DNA from: Natrinema caseinilyticum
Lineage (GTDB): Archaea; Halobacteriota; Halobacteria; Halobacteriales; Natrialbaceae
DNA: 64,000 nucleotides
Assembly: GCF_024227435.1 (NCBI RefSeq)
Contig: NZ_CP100447.1
Location: 1 to 64,000 of the forward strand
Reading direction: 5' to 3'
The notes beneath the pieces are model-generated. The model was not told the origin of the DNA, did not search any database, and saw only the letters and a program-made list of their open reading frames with translations. Position 1 is the stretch's first letter. Each line of letters starts with the position of its first letter. The translations under genes and the position numbers were made by a program. Shown here piece by piece: positions 1-10,100 of the stretch.

Positions 1-2
1 CA

Positions 3-150
3 TTAGAGACGGTTTTAGCGCCAATAGCATTAGAATAATTATTGACGTTAGAAACGCTATTAATATTAGAAACGTCAGACATCCGGCTGACCAACGTTTT
101 TAGCGTTAGAAACAGTCGAAACGGATAGAGCATCAGAAATGTCGGAAACC
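3..150. repeat. phased 9-bp repeats upstream of parA, candidate centromere
   Basis: Copies of TTAGAAACG or close variants fall in a strict 9-base register. Block one: 3 (TTAGAGACG), 30 (TTAGAATAA), 48 and 66 (both TTAGAAACG), with weaker units between and a final unit at 75. Block two, offset by a 13-base spacer: 97, 106 (TTAGAAACA), 115 (GTCGAAACG), 124, 133 (TCAGAAATG) and 142 (TCGGAAACC), running across the parA start codon. All frames I checked through the block contain stops, so it is not coding. Phased short repeats beside parA are typical of plasmid centromeres or partition operators. That role is inferred here. The block touches the window edge and may extend further left. Confidence 0.6.
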
Positions 151-1023
151 ACCCCACCAGAGGTAATCGCAGTATCGTTCCAGAAAGGCGGAACAGGAAA
201 GACCTTCACCGCACTCAACCTCGCGGGTGGCCTCGCAGCACGCGGATTCGATGTCCTCCTTGTCGACCTCGATCCACAGGGGTCGCTCACGGCAAACCTT
301 GGCAAGAGGGAAGTCTACGAGGACATCGACCAGCTGTCACTGGACAACGTTCTCCTCGACGTGAACAAGTGGTCTCAGATCAACGAGATCATCCTCACCG
401 ATCACGAGGAGTTCGATCTCATCCCGTCGAACACGACGTTCAACGGGAACAAGACGCCGCTCGACTCGGCTGATGCCGGTGAGAATCGCCTCGGAAAGGT
501 CATCGAGCAGATCGACCACGAGTACCATTTCATCGTCTGTGACTGCCCCCCTGATCTCTCTGCATACTCGAAGAATGCGGTTACGGCCGGCGAGAACGTC
601 ATCGTCCCGATGCAGCCGCGTTCAGAGATGATTCACTCGGCGAACCTTCTGTTTGACCACTACGAGACGCTGGGGATGATGCACAGCCTCGAAATCGAAT
701 ATCTCGCGTTCACGATGACCTACGACTCGACGAAGCTCACCAAGGAGAAGCGGAAGGTCATCGACTGGTTCGAGGACACGTTCGACGAGAAAGGCGTCCT
801 CGTCGACGACCGGGCGGCCTTCGACCGGGCGAAATGGAACCAAGCGTCGATATACACGCACAGTGAGGCTGTCAAGAACGACCAGTTCCCCGTGTTCGAC
901 CAGGTCGTACAGCTTGTCCTCGAGCAGACATCACCGCCAGATCACGACGTCGACCTCGAACACGCACGGAACATGAGCACGGAAGAACTCCGGGACCGCA
1001 TCAAGGAGGCTCCTGAAGCATGA
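139..1023 (+). CDS. parA: ParA-family partition ATPase
   Basis: A 294-residue ParA/MinD-superfamily ATPase. The deviant Walker A motif KGGTGKT lies at residues 16-22 with the signature lysine at its start. A DLDPQGSLT segment follows near residues 43-51 and an IVCDCPPDLS segment near residues 132-141. In plasmid segregation such proteins form nucleotide-dependent patches on the nucleoid that move centromere-bound partner complexes. The ATG at 139 sits inside the phased 9-bp repeats, so partition-complex binding could autoregulate expression. The stop overlaps the next start by four bases (ATGA), implying co-translation with the partner. There is no N-terminal helix-turn-helix extension, so it resembles the short ParA class, where the partner usually acts as repressor. 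Confidence 0.93.
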   Translation: MSETTPPEVIAVSFQKGGTGKTFTALNLAGGLAARGFDVLLVDLDPQGSLTANLGKREVYEDIDQLSLDNVLLDVNKWSQINEIILTDHEEFDLIPSNTTFNGNKTPLDSADAGENRLGKVIEQIDHEYHFIVCDCPPDLSAYSKNAVTAGENVIVPMQPRSEMIHSANLLFDHYETLGMMHSLEIEYLAFTMTYDSTKLTKEKRKVIDWFEDTFDEKGVLVDDRAAFDRAKWNQASIYTHSEAVKNDQFPVFDQVVQLVLEQTSPPDHDVDLEHARNMSTEELRDRIKEAPEA

Positions 1024-1535
1024 GCGACCTCGAGCAAGAAATGGAAGAGACGGCCGAACGGGCAAAGGCACTCGGTGTGAGCGGCGGACAGACGACAGAT
1101 CCGTCTGAATTAGTCGAAGAAGACGAGGGGGGAGTACCCGACGAGCACGACGACGATGAAGCGGAGAGTGACGAAGTGGAAACAACAGAAGCATCAGCAA
1201 CATCAGAAACGTTAGAAACGCAAGAAACGCAAGAAACAGTAGAGACGGAAGACGAAGACGAACAGGAACCAGGCGGCCTCGATGAGCACGTCTATCCAAA
1301 TCCGGACAAGGATCTGGGGTCACTGATCGACACGTACGAGAATTTCAACGTCTACGTACCTCCCGAAGTGAAGAAAGAGGTCAACGCGTTCTACAAGCAG
1401 CTCGACTACGAGTTCTCTCAGGAGTTCGGAGACGAGCTCGACAAGCACTGGGATTTCTACACGGCTCTCTTCAGAGCAGTGCTACAGAATCGAGAGATCG
1501 TTAGAGAGGAGTTAGGGATGAGCGAGTCCGAGTAG
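1020..1535 (+). CDS. putative partition partner protein (centromere-binding candidate)
   Basis: A 171-residue protein translationally coupled to parA through an ATGA overlap, the usual position of a ParB-type partner. The first roughly 85 residues are extremely acidic and low-complexity, including a run of X-E-T triplets near residues 53-76. The C-terminal part (about 95-165) is compact and could be the folded domain: a short strand ending in VPPEV followed by predicted helices. This is compatible with a ribbon-helix-helix-like binder with an insertion, but I cannot establish that. No canonical ParB box or HTH is visible. Role assigned mainly from position, and family not recognised. Confidence 0.6.
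   Translation: MSDLEQEMEETAERAKALGVSGGQTTDPSELVEEDEGGVPDEHDDDEAESDEVETTEASATSETLETQETQETVETEDEDEQEPGGLDEHVYPNPDKDLGSLIDTYENFNVYVPPEVKKEVNAFYKQLDYEFSQEFGDELDKHWDFYTALFRAVLQNREIVREELGMSESE
1176..1247 (+). repeat. 9-bp coding repeat matching the parA upstream repeats
   Basis: Eight consecutive nonamers lie within the partner gene: GTGGAAACA, ACAGAAGCA, TCAGCAACA, TCAGAAACG, TTAGAAACG, CAAGAAACG, CAAGAAACA and GTAGAGACG. They encode serial X-E-T or X-E-A triplets in the acidic N-terminal region. The unit TTAGAAACG (1212-1220) is identical to the noncoding units at 48 and 66. The stretch could be a second cluster of binding sites, or a low-complexity coding repeat that resembles the first by composition. 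Confidence 0.6.
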
Positions 1536-1594
1536 GGGGGTAACGAATAGAGAATCTACAGAGAACAGCACTGCGAAAGCCGATATGGATTCGT

Positions 1595-4504
1595 TTATAT
1601 CGAGAGAGTTAAGCAGAGATTCTCGATTTCAGGAGCAAGCGAGATGACCTGTGCCTTCCGCTGTAGCTCCTGCCGGCGTTGTTCGATGCGTTCTTCGAGC
1701 TTCGAGAGTCGATCCCGCTGTCTTCTGATTGCGATATCCATGTCCGTCCCTGCTTCTGCCTTCCGCTCGTAGTCGGCGATAAACGTCTCAATCCGTTCTC
1801 GTTCGGATTCCGCATATGCTTCAAGATCTTCAAGTTCTTGTTGCGTCTCTTCACGCCTCCGTTTCTGGAGGTCGTCTCGACGTGACTCAACACGTTGACT
1901 AATGTATCGGTCGGCAGACGACCGCATCTCACCCTCGTTTTCTAGCAGGACTCGAATCGGCTCTTCATCGGGCGAACCTTTGATGCTATCCCCATCGACA
2001 ACTCGCTGTCCGAGGCGCTCTTGCGGATCGTTGTGTGCTGCATCGACAAAGACTGGGAGAATCTCTTCACGAATCACTTCGCCGGTACCGTCCTCAAATC
2101 GGACTCGGTAGTTATAGGTGATTCCTGGGTCGACGACGAACGGAAGCATCTTGAGACCAACCGCACCCTGTTCGCCGTCGAGGACACACTGCATCAACTC
2201 CTGGACCAACCGTGCGTCTGGAGAGATATATTCGATGTCGTCGTGATCCATTGCGAACTCGCGGTTGAACGTGAACGGACCATAGGGCTCGCCATCGGTT
2301 GTCCGACTGAGTGCATCGGGTAACTCGGCCCGAAACAGATTCGTCCCGGCTTTTTCGACATCGCCGCCAAGTGCCCCAATCCCACGTTCGAAGAACTCCC
2401 GAATGTCAGCCTCGCTGCCATAGACGTCCTCGGACTGATCCATCACTTCCTGAATCTTCTCTCGGCTCTCCTGGTCGAAGGTACTCGTGTCGACGAGACT
2501 GCGCTCGTACCACTCCTGGAGCGTCCGCTGTCGTTCGTCGATGAGTTCCTCCAGTTCCTCTTTCGTCGCACTCGCTGGTTCGTCATTCCGGATAGACTCC
2601 ATGATGAGCGAGTCCACGTCGATATCGTCGAGCATCCCGAGGACGTCAGCAGTGTTTCCGAGCTTCCCCCGGATGTTCTCGACTTTGTCCTGGAGCATCT
2701 CGAAGATCTCACCTTCGCGAGTGTCCTCGAACGTGAAGTTCCACACCTTCACTTCCTTGTCCTGGCCGTACCGGTGGAGGCGACCGATCCGCTGTTCGAG
2801 CCGGTTCGGATTCCACGGCAGCTCGTAGTTGACCATGATGTGGCAACTGTGCTGGAGGTCGATCCCTTCGCTCGCCGCGTCGGTCGCGAACAGGAGTCGA
2901 GACTGTCCGTGGTTGAACTCGTCTTCGATCTTCGCCCGATCCTCTTTGTCGACGTCCCCGTGGATAGTTAGAATCTCGTCGGCCCACGGTTCGTCCTTCA
3001 CGAGATCGAGAATGTAATCGAGCGTATCACGGTACTCGGTGAACAGCAGCACCTTTTCGTTCGGGTTCTCCTCAAGGAGTTGCTGGATGTAGCGACGGAC
3101 TTTCTGGGCCTTCGAATCAACTGGGATTCCTTCGGCGAGAGAGACGAGGTCACGAAGCGTTTCGATCTCCTCTTCGAGTTGAGCGTCGCTCTCGGTAATG
3201 GTGAGACCTGCGAGCTCTTCCTCTGCCTTCTGCTTGTCTGCTTCGTCGAGGTCTTCGCCTTCGAGGTAGGCAGTGGCCTCTTCAGAAAGCGAGGTCGCAG
3301 TGGACTGTTGGTCGACCAGGTTCGCGAGTCGTCGGCTTAGGGTGGCTTTGATCGCGCCGATACTGCTCACGAGGCGCTTCTGCATCAGCGCCATCGCGAA
3401 GCCGACTGCAGGCTCGTTGAGCTGCTCCGAGCGATTGTAGACGTGTTTGACGTACTCGGTGACTGCCTGGTAGAACTGCCGCTCTTCGTGTGTCCGCTCG
3501 ACAGGAATCGTCCCTACCTCGCGATTCGGGAAGATCCGTTCACCGTTGTCGTCGTAGATCGTTTGCTTGCCGCGACGCATCATCACGCGGTCGACGGCCT
3601 CTTTCGAGAGTTCCTGATCTTCCGCGACGAGGAACGGGTCGATATATTCGACGAGCGAGCGGAAGGCGTCTCCCTTCCCGTCGTGTGGGGTTGCACTGAG
3701 GAGCAGCAGTGAGTCAGAGTTGTCGGCGACGCGTTCGACCATCTTCGAGGTCTTGCTCGGGGACTCGCCGCGCTTGGCCGCCTTGTGTGCTTCGTCGACG
3801 ACAACAACGTCCCAGAACGCATTGTCGAGTTCGTCACGGAATTCCTCCTGACGCAGAAACGCCATACTCGCGACCATCTGCTGGTGGTCCTGGTTCCAGA
3901 TGTTCGCCTCCTCACCCAGCCGGCGGCGCTCGCCCTCGACCCACTGTCGGTCGCCAGGCGTCAGAGAGATATCGAAGAAGCGGTCCATATCCCGAATCCA
4001 CTTCTTCTGGAGATGGGCAGGGACCACGAACAGCACCCGATCTGCACGATTGCGTGCAGTGAGTTCTTTGAGGATGAGCCCCGCCTCGATGGTCTTCCCC
4101 AGCCCGACGTCGTCAGCGATGAGTGCCCGCTGGCGGAGCTTCTGCATCACCCAGTTGACGCAGGCCAGTTGGTACGGCTCCAGGCGAACCAGCGAGTTGG
4201 AGATGCTGAGCAGTTGGCCTTGCTCGTGCGCGATCTGGAGCTGGAGGGCTTGCGAGCGAAGATCGAACCACTCCGCAGAGACAGCGTCGTGATCCGGATG
4301 GAGTTGCCCAGCAGTTGTGGTATCGAGTGCGCCGAGTTGTTCTCGCTTCGGCTCGATGTTCACGTCGTCGATGCAGACGGTCTTCACACCGACGTTCTCG
4401 ACGTAGGCTCTGAGATAATCAAGATCACCGACGGAGTACGTCTTTATGACCTCGGCGGGCTGACCGTTGAGGAGAATCGCATCTCCGGGTTCGAAGTCAT
4501 TCAT
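1595..4504 (-). CDS. brxHII: BREX SNF2/DEAD-type helicase BrxHII
   Basis: A 969-residue superfamily 2 helicase of the SNF2/HepA type. Visible motifs are DDVGLGKTIEAGLI (Walker A, about residues 130-143), VVDEAHK (motif II), LLLSATPHDG (motif III), and the C-terminal helicase block with ASEGIDLQ and QRIGRLHRYGQ (motifs V-VI). The last roughly 150 residues are charged and probably coiled coil. BrxHII helicases of this kind occur in BREX types 3 and 5 and are required components of unknown mechanism. It is the last gene of the minus-strand BREX cluster, separated from pglZ by one small gene. The ATG at 4504 has a short AT-rich leader. Other SNF2 defence helicases such as DISARM DrmD are similar, but pglZ, pglX, brxC, brxB and brxA upstream decide for BREX. 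Confidence 0.88.
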   Translation of the reverse strand: MNDFEPGDAILLNGQPAEVIKTYSVGDLDYLRAYVENVGVKTVCIDDVNIEPKREQLGALDTTTAGQLHPDHDAVSAEWFDLRSQALQLQIAHEQGQLLSISNSLVRLEPYQLACVNWVMQKLRQRALIADDVGLGKTIEAGLILKELTARNRADRVLFVVPAHLQKKWIRDMDRFFDISLTPGDRQWVEGERRRLGEEANIWNQDHQQMVASMAFLRQEEFRDELDNAFWDVVVVDEAHKAAKRGESPSKTSKMVERVADNSDSLLLLSATPHDGKGDAFRSLVEYIDPFLVAEDQELSKEAVDRVMMRRGKQTIYDDNGERIFPNREVGTIPVERTHEERQFYQAVTEYVKHVYNRSEQLNEPAVGFAMALMQKRLVSSIGAIKATLSRRLANLVDQQSTATSLSEEATAYLEGEDLDEADKQKAEEELAGLTITESDAQLEEEIETLRDLVSLAEGIPVDSKAQKVRRYIQQLLEENPNEKVLLFTEYRDTLDYILDLVKDEPWADEILTIHGDVDKEDRAKIEDEFNHGQSRLLFATDAASEGIDLQHSCHIMVNYELPWNPNRLEQRIGRLHRYGQDKEVKVWNFTFEDTREGEIFEMLQDKVENIRGKLGNTADVLGMLDDIDVDSLIMESIRNDEPASATKEELEELIDERQRTLQEWYERSLVDTSTFDQESREKIQEVMDQSEDVYGSEADIREFFERGIGALGGDVEKAGTNLFRAELPDALSRTTDGEPYGPFTFNREFAMDHDDIEYISPDARLVQELMQCVLDGEQGAVGLKMLPFVVDPGITYNYRVRFEDGTGEVIREEILPVFVDAAHNDPQERLGQRVVDGDSIKGSPDEEPIRVLLENEGEMRSSADRYISQRVESRRDDLQKRRREETQQELEDLEAYAESERERIETFIADYERKAEAGTDMDIAIRRQRDRLSKLEERIEQRRQELQRKAQVISLAPEIENLCLTLSI

Positions 4505-4574
4505 AGAACTTCAGTAAGCATTCCTGGCTCGCGATTCGAGGCAGTGATCATATTGTTCATATTTTTGTGAGACG

Positions 4575-4892
4575 TTATCCCTTCCTGTGTGACGAGTCGT
4601 TGGTCTTCTGGGGATCCCCGTCGACGGTTTCTATGTGTCCACAAGCGATGCATCGAGCAACACGAAGCACGGAATCACTCCGTAACGTCCGGGCCTTTAC
4701 CATTCTAAAATACGAAAGCTTGCGAACGGTACAGCTGGGGCATACGTCGTGGGGCACGTATACGTGACAGTACTTGGATTTCAGGGTCTGTCCACTCCAA
4801 GGACCGTGCTTGACGTCGATTTTACCTCCCATCCCTTGCACGTCTCGCGTTTGCTTCTGATCGACGATGTTTTCGAACTCACTAGCTTTCAT
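4575..4892 (-). CDS. small zinc-ribbon-like protein inside the BREX cluster
   Basis: A 105-residue protein with two cysteine knuckles: VCPSC near residues 50-54 and RCIACGH near residues 79-85, spaced as in a treble-clef or zinc-ribbon fold. The rest is basic and polar with no membrane segment. It lies between pglZ and brxHII in the same orientation, with an AT-rich gap of about 90 bases on the pglZ side. It is not a listed core BREX gene. It could be an accessory nucleic-acid-binding subunit or an unrelated small gene caught in the cluster. I do not recognise the family. Confidence 0.6.
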   Translation of the reverse strand: MKASEFENIVDQKQTRDVQGMGGKIDVKHGPWSGQTLKSKYCHVYVPHDVCPSCTVRKLSYFRMVKARTLRSDSVLRVARCIACGHIETVDGDPQKTNDSSHRKG

Positions 4893-4984
4893 AGCTTTTC
4901 GTGCTCAATTGGATACAAGTCTTGTACCTTTTTTGTTTAATTTCATATCCATCTGTTAGTCTCATCATGATAAATTGAGTGGAA

Positions 4985-7135
4985 TCACTCCTGCGTGATC
5001 GTGACGAAGTTCAGGACGAACTCTTGCGGGAGGACGCCGCCGTGATAGAAGCGAGCATCCGGAAGTCCCTGGTTCCTGAATCGCTGAATCGGGTCAGTCA
5101 GGATGCTGATTCTGGCATCGTCGTCGAGGTAGCCCAGATGTGTGTCTTCGTCCAGCAAGACGCCAGGTGCGTCGTCGTCGAGGTCTGCGCCGGCGACCCA
5201 CCGACGGGTCACTTTCTCGGCGTTGCTCGGTGGATGCAGATCGTTGATGTCGACGTGCCGTGGGAGTGAGACGAAGCCGTGATCGGAGAGGATGTACGCA
5301 CGGTCCCACTCGCCTTTCCGGAGCTTCTCGGTGATGATCCGGGAGATGGCGTCGATTCGGTCGCTGAACAGCTCCTCGAAGTCCGTGAGTTCTTTCTCGC
5401 CGGTCTCGTCGATGTCGTTCCAGTAGTAGGCGACGCGTGTGTTGCTCCAGCCGACCTCGTCCTCGGCGTCCTGCATGATGTAGCTCCAGCCGTCGTTCTC
5501 GAGGAGCGTCTGTCGGCGATGATTCGTAATCTTGCGTCCGTTCCGTTCGGGAACGAGCTCGCCGTCCTGCAGTTCGATGTTGAAGCTGAACTTGCTGCCG
5601 GGGGTGAGTGCAGCCTTTCCGAACTCGGTATCAGAGGGAAGAGTTCCTACCCACTTGCTCTCGTCAACTTCGAGCTGGGGAAGTTCTCTCCGAATGGACT
5701 CTGCGAGTTCGTGTGCGAGGTCGAAGCGCAAGGCGTCGACGATGAACAGCGCGACGCTCTGACCGCTCTGGAGGTGTTCCTGCTCTTCGGCGAAGAACTG
5801 GTGGGCGTGGTTCTCGCCGACGAACGGCGAGCCCGCCTTGATCTGGTCCTCGACGAGGTCGCCCAGATCAGTGAGGTACTCCAGGTATCTGGATTCGACC
5901 AGCGACGAGCGGAGATCCTCGAGTTTCGCGGTTGCAGGATGCTCTTCTGGAAGGGCGGTTTCCGGTTCGCCGGAGATTATGAGGTTGAACACGGCGTTGT
6001 CGATCTGCCACGTTCCATTCTCTACGTCACCGTATAGCTCCACGACATCACCAGTATCGCCGCCTTCCTCCCAGGTTTCGAGTTCGTTCGCGAGCGTCGC
6101 AATGTCGATGGCCTGCTCCCAGAGTTGTGTCCACGGAACGTCGCCGTAGGTCGCGTCGAGGCGCTCGTGGCGTTGTTCCGCCTGGGTTGCACACTGTTCG
6201 TAGTCGCCGGCGTGGAAGGACTGCGTCCACTCGTCCCAGAGGCGGTGTTCGAGCGAGGCGTCGACGGGACAGTCGACGAGCTCCCACGGGTCGTCGTAGG
6301 TACGGAGGACATCGTGCCAGAACCGCTGGTCAGGGTCGAGGTAGACGCGAGCCAGTTCCTGTGTGCGTTCGGTTTTGCTCAGGACGGAGCGGAGTTCTGG
6401 TCTGGAGACGCCGAATCCACTGCTGGCTTCGGGCTGGTACTCCTGAGGGAGCATGGATTTGTCCAGCCCCTCGTCGACGAGCCACTCCGCAACGGCCCAG
6501 CGTCGCGTTCGTTCGACGATAGTCTGGGCGTCGCTCACGCCTTCGACGGCCGCCACGCCGTTGTCGACCAAGAGATCCCGAATCTCGATGAGGTCATCTT
6601 CGCCGGGGAGGCCCTCAGTGCCGTGTTCGAGGACGAACTGCACGGGATCGTCGTGCCCGTCGAGGACGATCTTCGTCTGGAGGCCCTGGAGCGATGGAAG
6701 GCCACCTTGGCCGTTGAGTTCTTCATAGAGCGTCTTGGCGACTTTCTCTCGGTCGTCGGCGTCCTCGTAGGCTGTTCGAATCGTCGCCGCTTGAAGCCGG
6801 TCGTTCTCGAAGCAGCGGGCTGCGAGCTTCCCGATGTGCTGTTCGATCACGTCGCCGGTGTGCTCGACGTCTTTGAACCAGTCGACGTCGTCGCTGCTGG
6901 CCTGTGGGACGTACCAGATGGTTCGGTCTCGTGGTGCCTCTGCGCGAAGCTCCAGTGGCGTCTGTTCCGCGGCCCGAAACTCGCAGCCGAGTTGGTGGCT
7001 AGTGTTTCGGATAATGTCACGGAGGTAGCCGCCGTCGTCCCACCAGAGGACGACCGGTTCCTCGTCAGCGGCTTCGTCGATAGCACTCTCGATAGCGTCG
7101 TGAGCGCACTGTGGGAGTGTCTTCGTCGCGGGCAT
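4985..7135 (-). CDS. pglZ: BREX PglZ alkaline-phosphatase-superfamily protein
   Basis: A 716-residue protein carrying the PglZ domain in its C-terminal half. FIVDALRFDLAHE (near residue 460) supplies the first metal-binding aspartate, PSDTEFGKAALTPG the nucleophile region, and ILSDHGF (near residue 615) the second metal site. PglZ is the common marker of all BREX systems and is needed for BREX-dependent methylation and phage exclusion. The ATG lies two bases after the pglX stop, so the two are co-translated. Length fits the family. The N-terminal half is helical, as in other PglZ proteins, with no recognisable enzymatic motif. Confidence 0.92.
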   Translation of the reverse strand: MPATKTLPQCAHDAIESAIDEAADEEPVVLWWDDGGYLRDIIRNTSHQLGCEFRAAEQTPLELRAEAPRDRTIWYVPQASSDDVDWFKDVEHTGDVIEQHIGKLAARCFENDRLQAATIRTAYEDADDREKVAKTLYEELNGQGGLPSLQGLQTKIVLDGHDDPVQFVLEHGTEGLPGEDDLIEIRDLLVDNGVAAVEGVSDAQTIVERTRRWAVAEWLVDEGLDKSMLPQEYQPEASSGFGVSRPELRSVLSKTERTQELARVYLDPDQRFWHDVLRTYDDPWELVDCPVDASLEHRLWDEWTQSFHAGDYEQCATQAEQRHERLDATYGDVPWTQLWEQAIDIATLANELETWEEGGDTGDVVELYGDVENGTWQIDNAVFNLIISGEPETALPEEHPATAKLEDLRSSLVESRYLEYLTDLGDLVEDQIKAGSPFVGENHAHQFFAEEQEHLQSGQSVALFIVDALRFDLAHELAESIRRELPQLEVDESKWVGTLPSDTEFGKAALTPGSKFSFNIELQDGELVPERNGRKITNHRRQTLLENDGWSYIMQDAEDEVGWSNTRVAYYWNDIDETGEKELTDFEELFSDRIDAISRIITEKLRKGEWDRAYILSDHGFVSLPRHVDINDLHPPSNAEKVTRRWVAGADLDDDAPGVLLDEDTHLGYLDDDARISILTDPIQRFRNQGLPDARFYHGGVLPQEFVLNFVTITQE

Positions 7136-7137
7136 GA

Positions 7138-10100
7138 TTAGAGGACGTCATCCCCCACCGTCTTCGGGACGATCTCTGCCTCTGCGAGCGGTGTGATATT
7201 GATTGCGACGCCGTGCTTGTGATTCGGTTGGTACCCTTCGGTCGTTATCTCCGAGAGCGCCCGATCAGTCCAATCCGAGGGAATTCGCTTGTCGATGGTC
7301 TGGCAGCGATCGTCGATCTCCTCTGCCAGGGCCTTGAACTGTGCCAGTGGCGAGAGATCGTCGACGTCATCGACGCCCTCGTCGTCCGCTATCGCTTCGA
7401 GGAACTCCTCGTTGACAACTGAGGGGTCGTCGAGTCCAGTCGCTAGCGAGGCGAGCAGACGTTCTTCGTCTTTCAAGTTCTCGTAGGGTTCTCCGTTATC
7501 GTCGAGGAACTCTGACCCCTCCCGCTCGAAGTAATACGTCATGAAGAGGATGCCCGTGCTAGAGTAGTGATCCGACCCTTTGAGCCGATCGTTGAAGTAG
7601 TCGAATAGGTCAGCCAGGTGTGCCTCGACGGACTCGTCGGAGGGCTTGGCGTACGCTTGACAAGCGCATTCGAGATCGTCTAAAGCATCGATCCATTCAG
7701 CACGCCATTCCTCGACAGTCTCCCAGAACTTGTCCGAAAACGTCTCTTTGAACCAACTGGTGCTCTGATGCTCGTGCAGTTGAGCCAGCGTCTCCACCCG
7801 TTCACGGGTCTCGTCGCAAAAGACATTAACCTTCCTCGAGAGTTCGTTGGCGAGTTCGCGGTCCTCAGCATCGAAGTCGCGTTCGTGGGTACTCCCGAGT
7901 TCCTGCATTACATCTTCGAGGACCGAAATCTGGTTGAGCGCGCTCACACACTGCTCGTACTCCTGTGCAGCTTCGGCCTGATCGCTGGGCGACAACGATT
8001 CATCGCCTCGACGGCGGTTTGCGGCACTGCGTCGTTCTCGAAGTTCAGCCTTTCGAGGTTCGAGGTACTGATTAGCGAGTCGATCCAATACACCTGAATC
8101 GAGGCTATGATAATCGATGAAGCAAGCGAATCCCTCACCTATCGAGTCGGCCATAAGGCGTTCGGTGGTGACCTTCCAGAGAACTGGCGTGTTCTCCATG
8201 CGGTCGACGTGGTAGTCAAACAGTTCCTCCGTGACAAACGTTTGTATATTTGGATAAGCCTCATCTGTAGCGGATTCGCTCCCAAGAATCTCGTCAACTT
8301 CGACAAGACGGTCAGTTGCGTGTTTGCCATAGGCCGCTTCGAAACGCTCAACAATCCGGTCAAGCATCGACGCTCGGTCGTCCAAGTTCTGAAGCGGGAC
8401 GATGCCATCCTCTGCCTGCTGAACAGCCTCAATCGCGAAGTGATGTATGAGGTCTTTGACCTGCTTCTCGATATTCTCTGGGACTTCCGGAATCGATTCT
8501 GGGTCTGGGACCTCACGATCTTCTGGGGTTTCAGAGGTGCGGAGGAAAATTTCCTTTTCAATGTATCTCTGTATTTGCTTACTGATTTCCAACTCTTCGT
8601 AGATTACAGAGTCAATTTCACCTGATAGTTCTTCCAGTCGCTGTCTTCTAATCAGTTCATTCTGCTTCGCCCTCCTCGCGATTCTAGCAATCGACTGCTC
8701 TGGTTTGTCAGTGAAAGACTCTCTTGCATCAAAATCAGATATCTCGCGTTCTTCGGTGTGTGGATGGTCGTAGAAGAACCCAGACACCGCATCAGACGGC
8801 AGCAATTCTGGGCCTATGTAGTACTGACTGATTGGATCATGAATATGGTTACGTGACATCACGCGGAACTGTTCCTTTGCGAGGTCCTCTATCTCGTCGA
8901 GTTCGAGTTCGGTCCGCCACGGAATACGGCCGACGTCACCGACCTGCCAATCTCGCTCGGGTGTGAGTGAGAGGAATAAGTTATGGTAGAGGGAGGAGTT
9001 CAGGACGCCCATCATCTGCCAGAGTGAGGTATCTTCTGGGAAGTACATCGACCCTTTGCCGTCGAAGGCACCCCCGGCAGGGAAGTAGCCGTACCGTCTA
9101 CCCGTCCGTTTCGCGTAGGTCCATGTCAGTCCTTGTCGTCCGTATAATTCGGCGTTTTTGATAACCGAACCGGTGAATCGTTTCACCTCTGTCCCGCCAC
9201 CAGCCCAGTTAATCATGATGTTCGACGTTGGCACAATCCACGCATCTGTCCCCCCTTTAGCGTATGGAATATACTCATCAGGGGTCGCTGCCCAGTGGTT
9301 CGTTAAGAATCGACTGTTGTCTCCGGTATTCATTCCGTTTGCGGCATTTCCGACTGAGTCCCCATCAATTCGAGCTGAATCGGCATCCAGTTTTGAGTCC
9401 GTATCGTGTAATTCGAGTACTTCCGCTGGAATAGAGTAGCAAATCGGCGTTCGAGGAATCTGCTCGAAGGTACTCAATTCGATCTCGAAGAACCGTCGAA
9501 CGTCCGACTCGATCGAATTCGACAGGACTGAAAGATACTGGTTTTCTTTTTTCTTGGCATCCAAATCGTGAAGTCGGATGAACGTCCCCATATCATTGAG
9601 AGTCGTTCCCGTCCGTACGACGGTTCCGACAGTCCCAACCATAGCATTGTCCAGGATATCATAGCCGAATTCGCATAGGAAATCGAAACCACCCTGGTCG
9701 CCTACGAAATCTTCCCGGAACTGCTGGAAAGTGTTTTTGAACATAAAACTCCACGGGACGAGCATTCCGACTCGTCCACTATTGACAGTCAAGTTGTCAC
9801 ATACTTCAAAGAAGTTGATGTAAAATTCTGGAGGGTAACTGAACCGATCCCTGACGTACTCGCGTACAGTTTCGGGCATCCGATTGCGCGCGCCGTAGGG
9901 CGGGTTCATCAGCGCCACATCGTAGTCCTGAGCCAGAATATCCAGAAGCCGCACGAAGCTCCGGAGGTCCTGTGCGAGGAACGAGTCCGAGTCTCTGTGT
10001 TCTTCGACAGCCTCACGCAGACTGTGTAGCACCTGTCCGAGTGTGTGGTCTGCCGTCGGGTCGTCGTCGAGCGTGATCTGAACTCCTTCTGTATCGCTGT

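Noticed and set aside
1595-4504. DISARM DrmD instead of BrxHII
   Set aside because: DISARM would also need drmA, drmB and drmC-type genes. The neighbours are pglZ, pglX, brxC, brxB and brxA.
6125-7141. 338-codon plus-strand frame opposite pglZ
   Set aside because: A shadow of a high-GC3 gene on the other strand. The pglZ frame has clear family motifs; this one has none.
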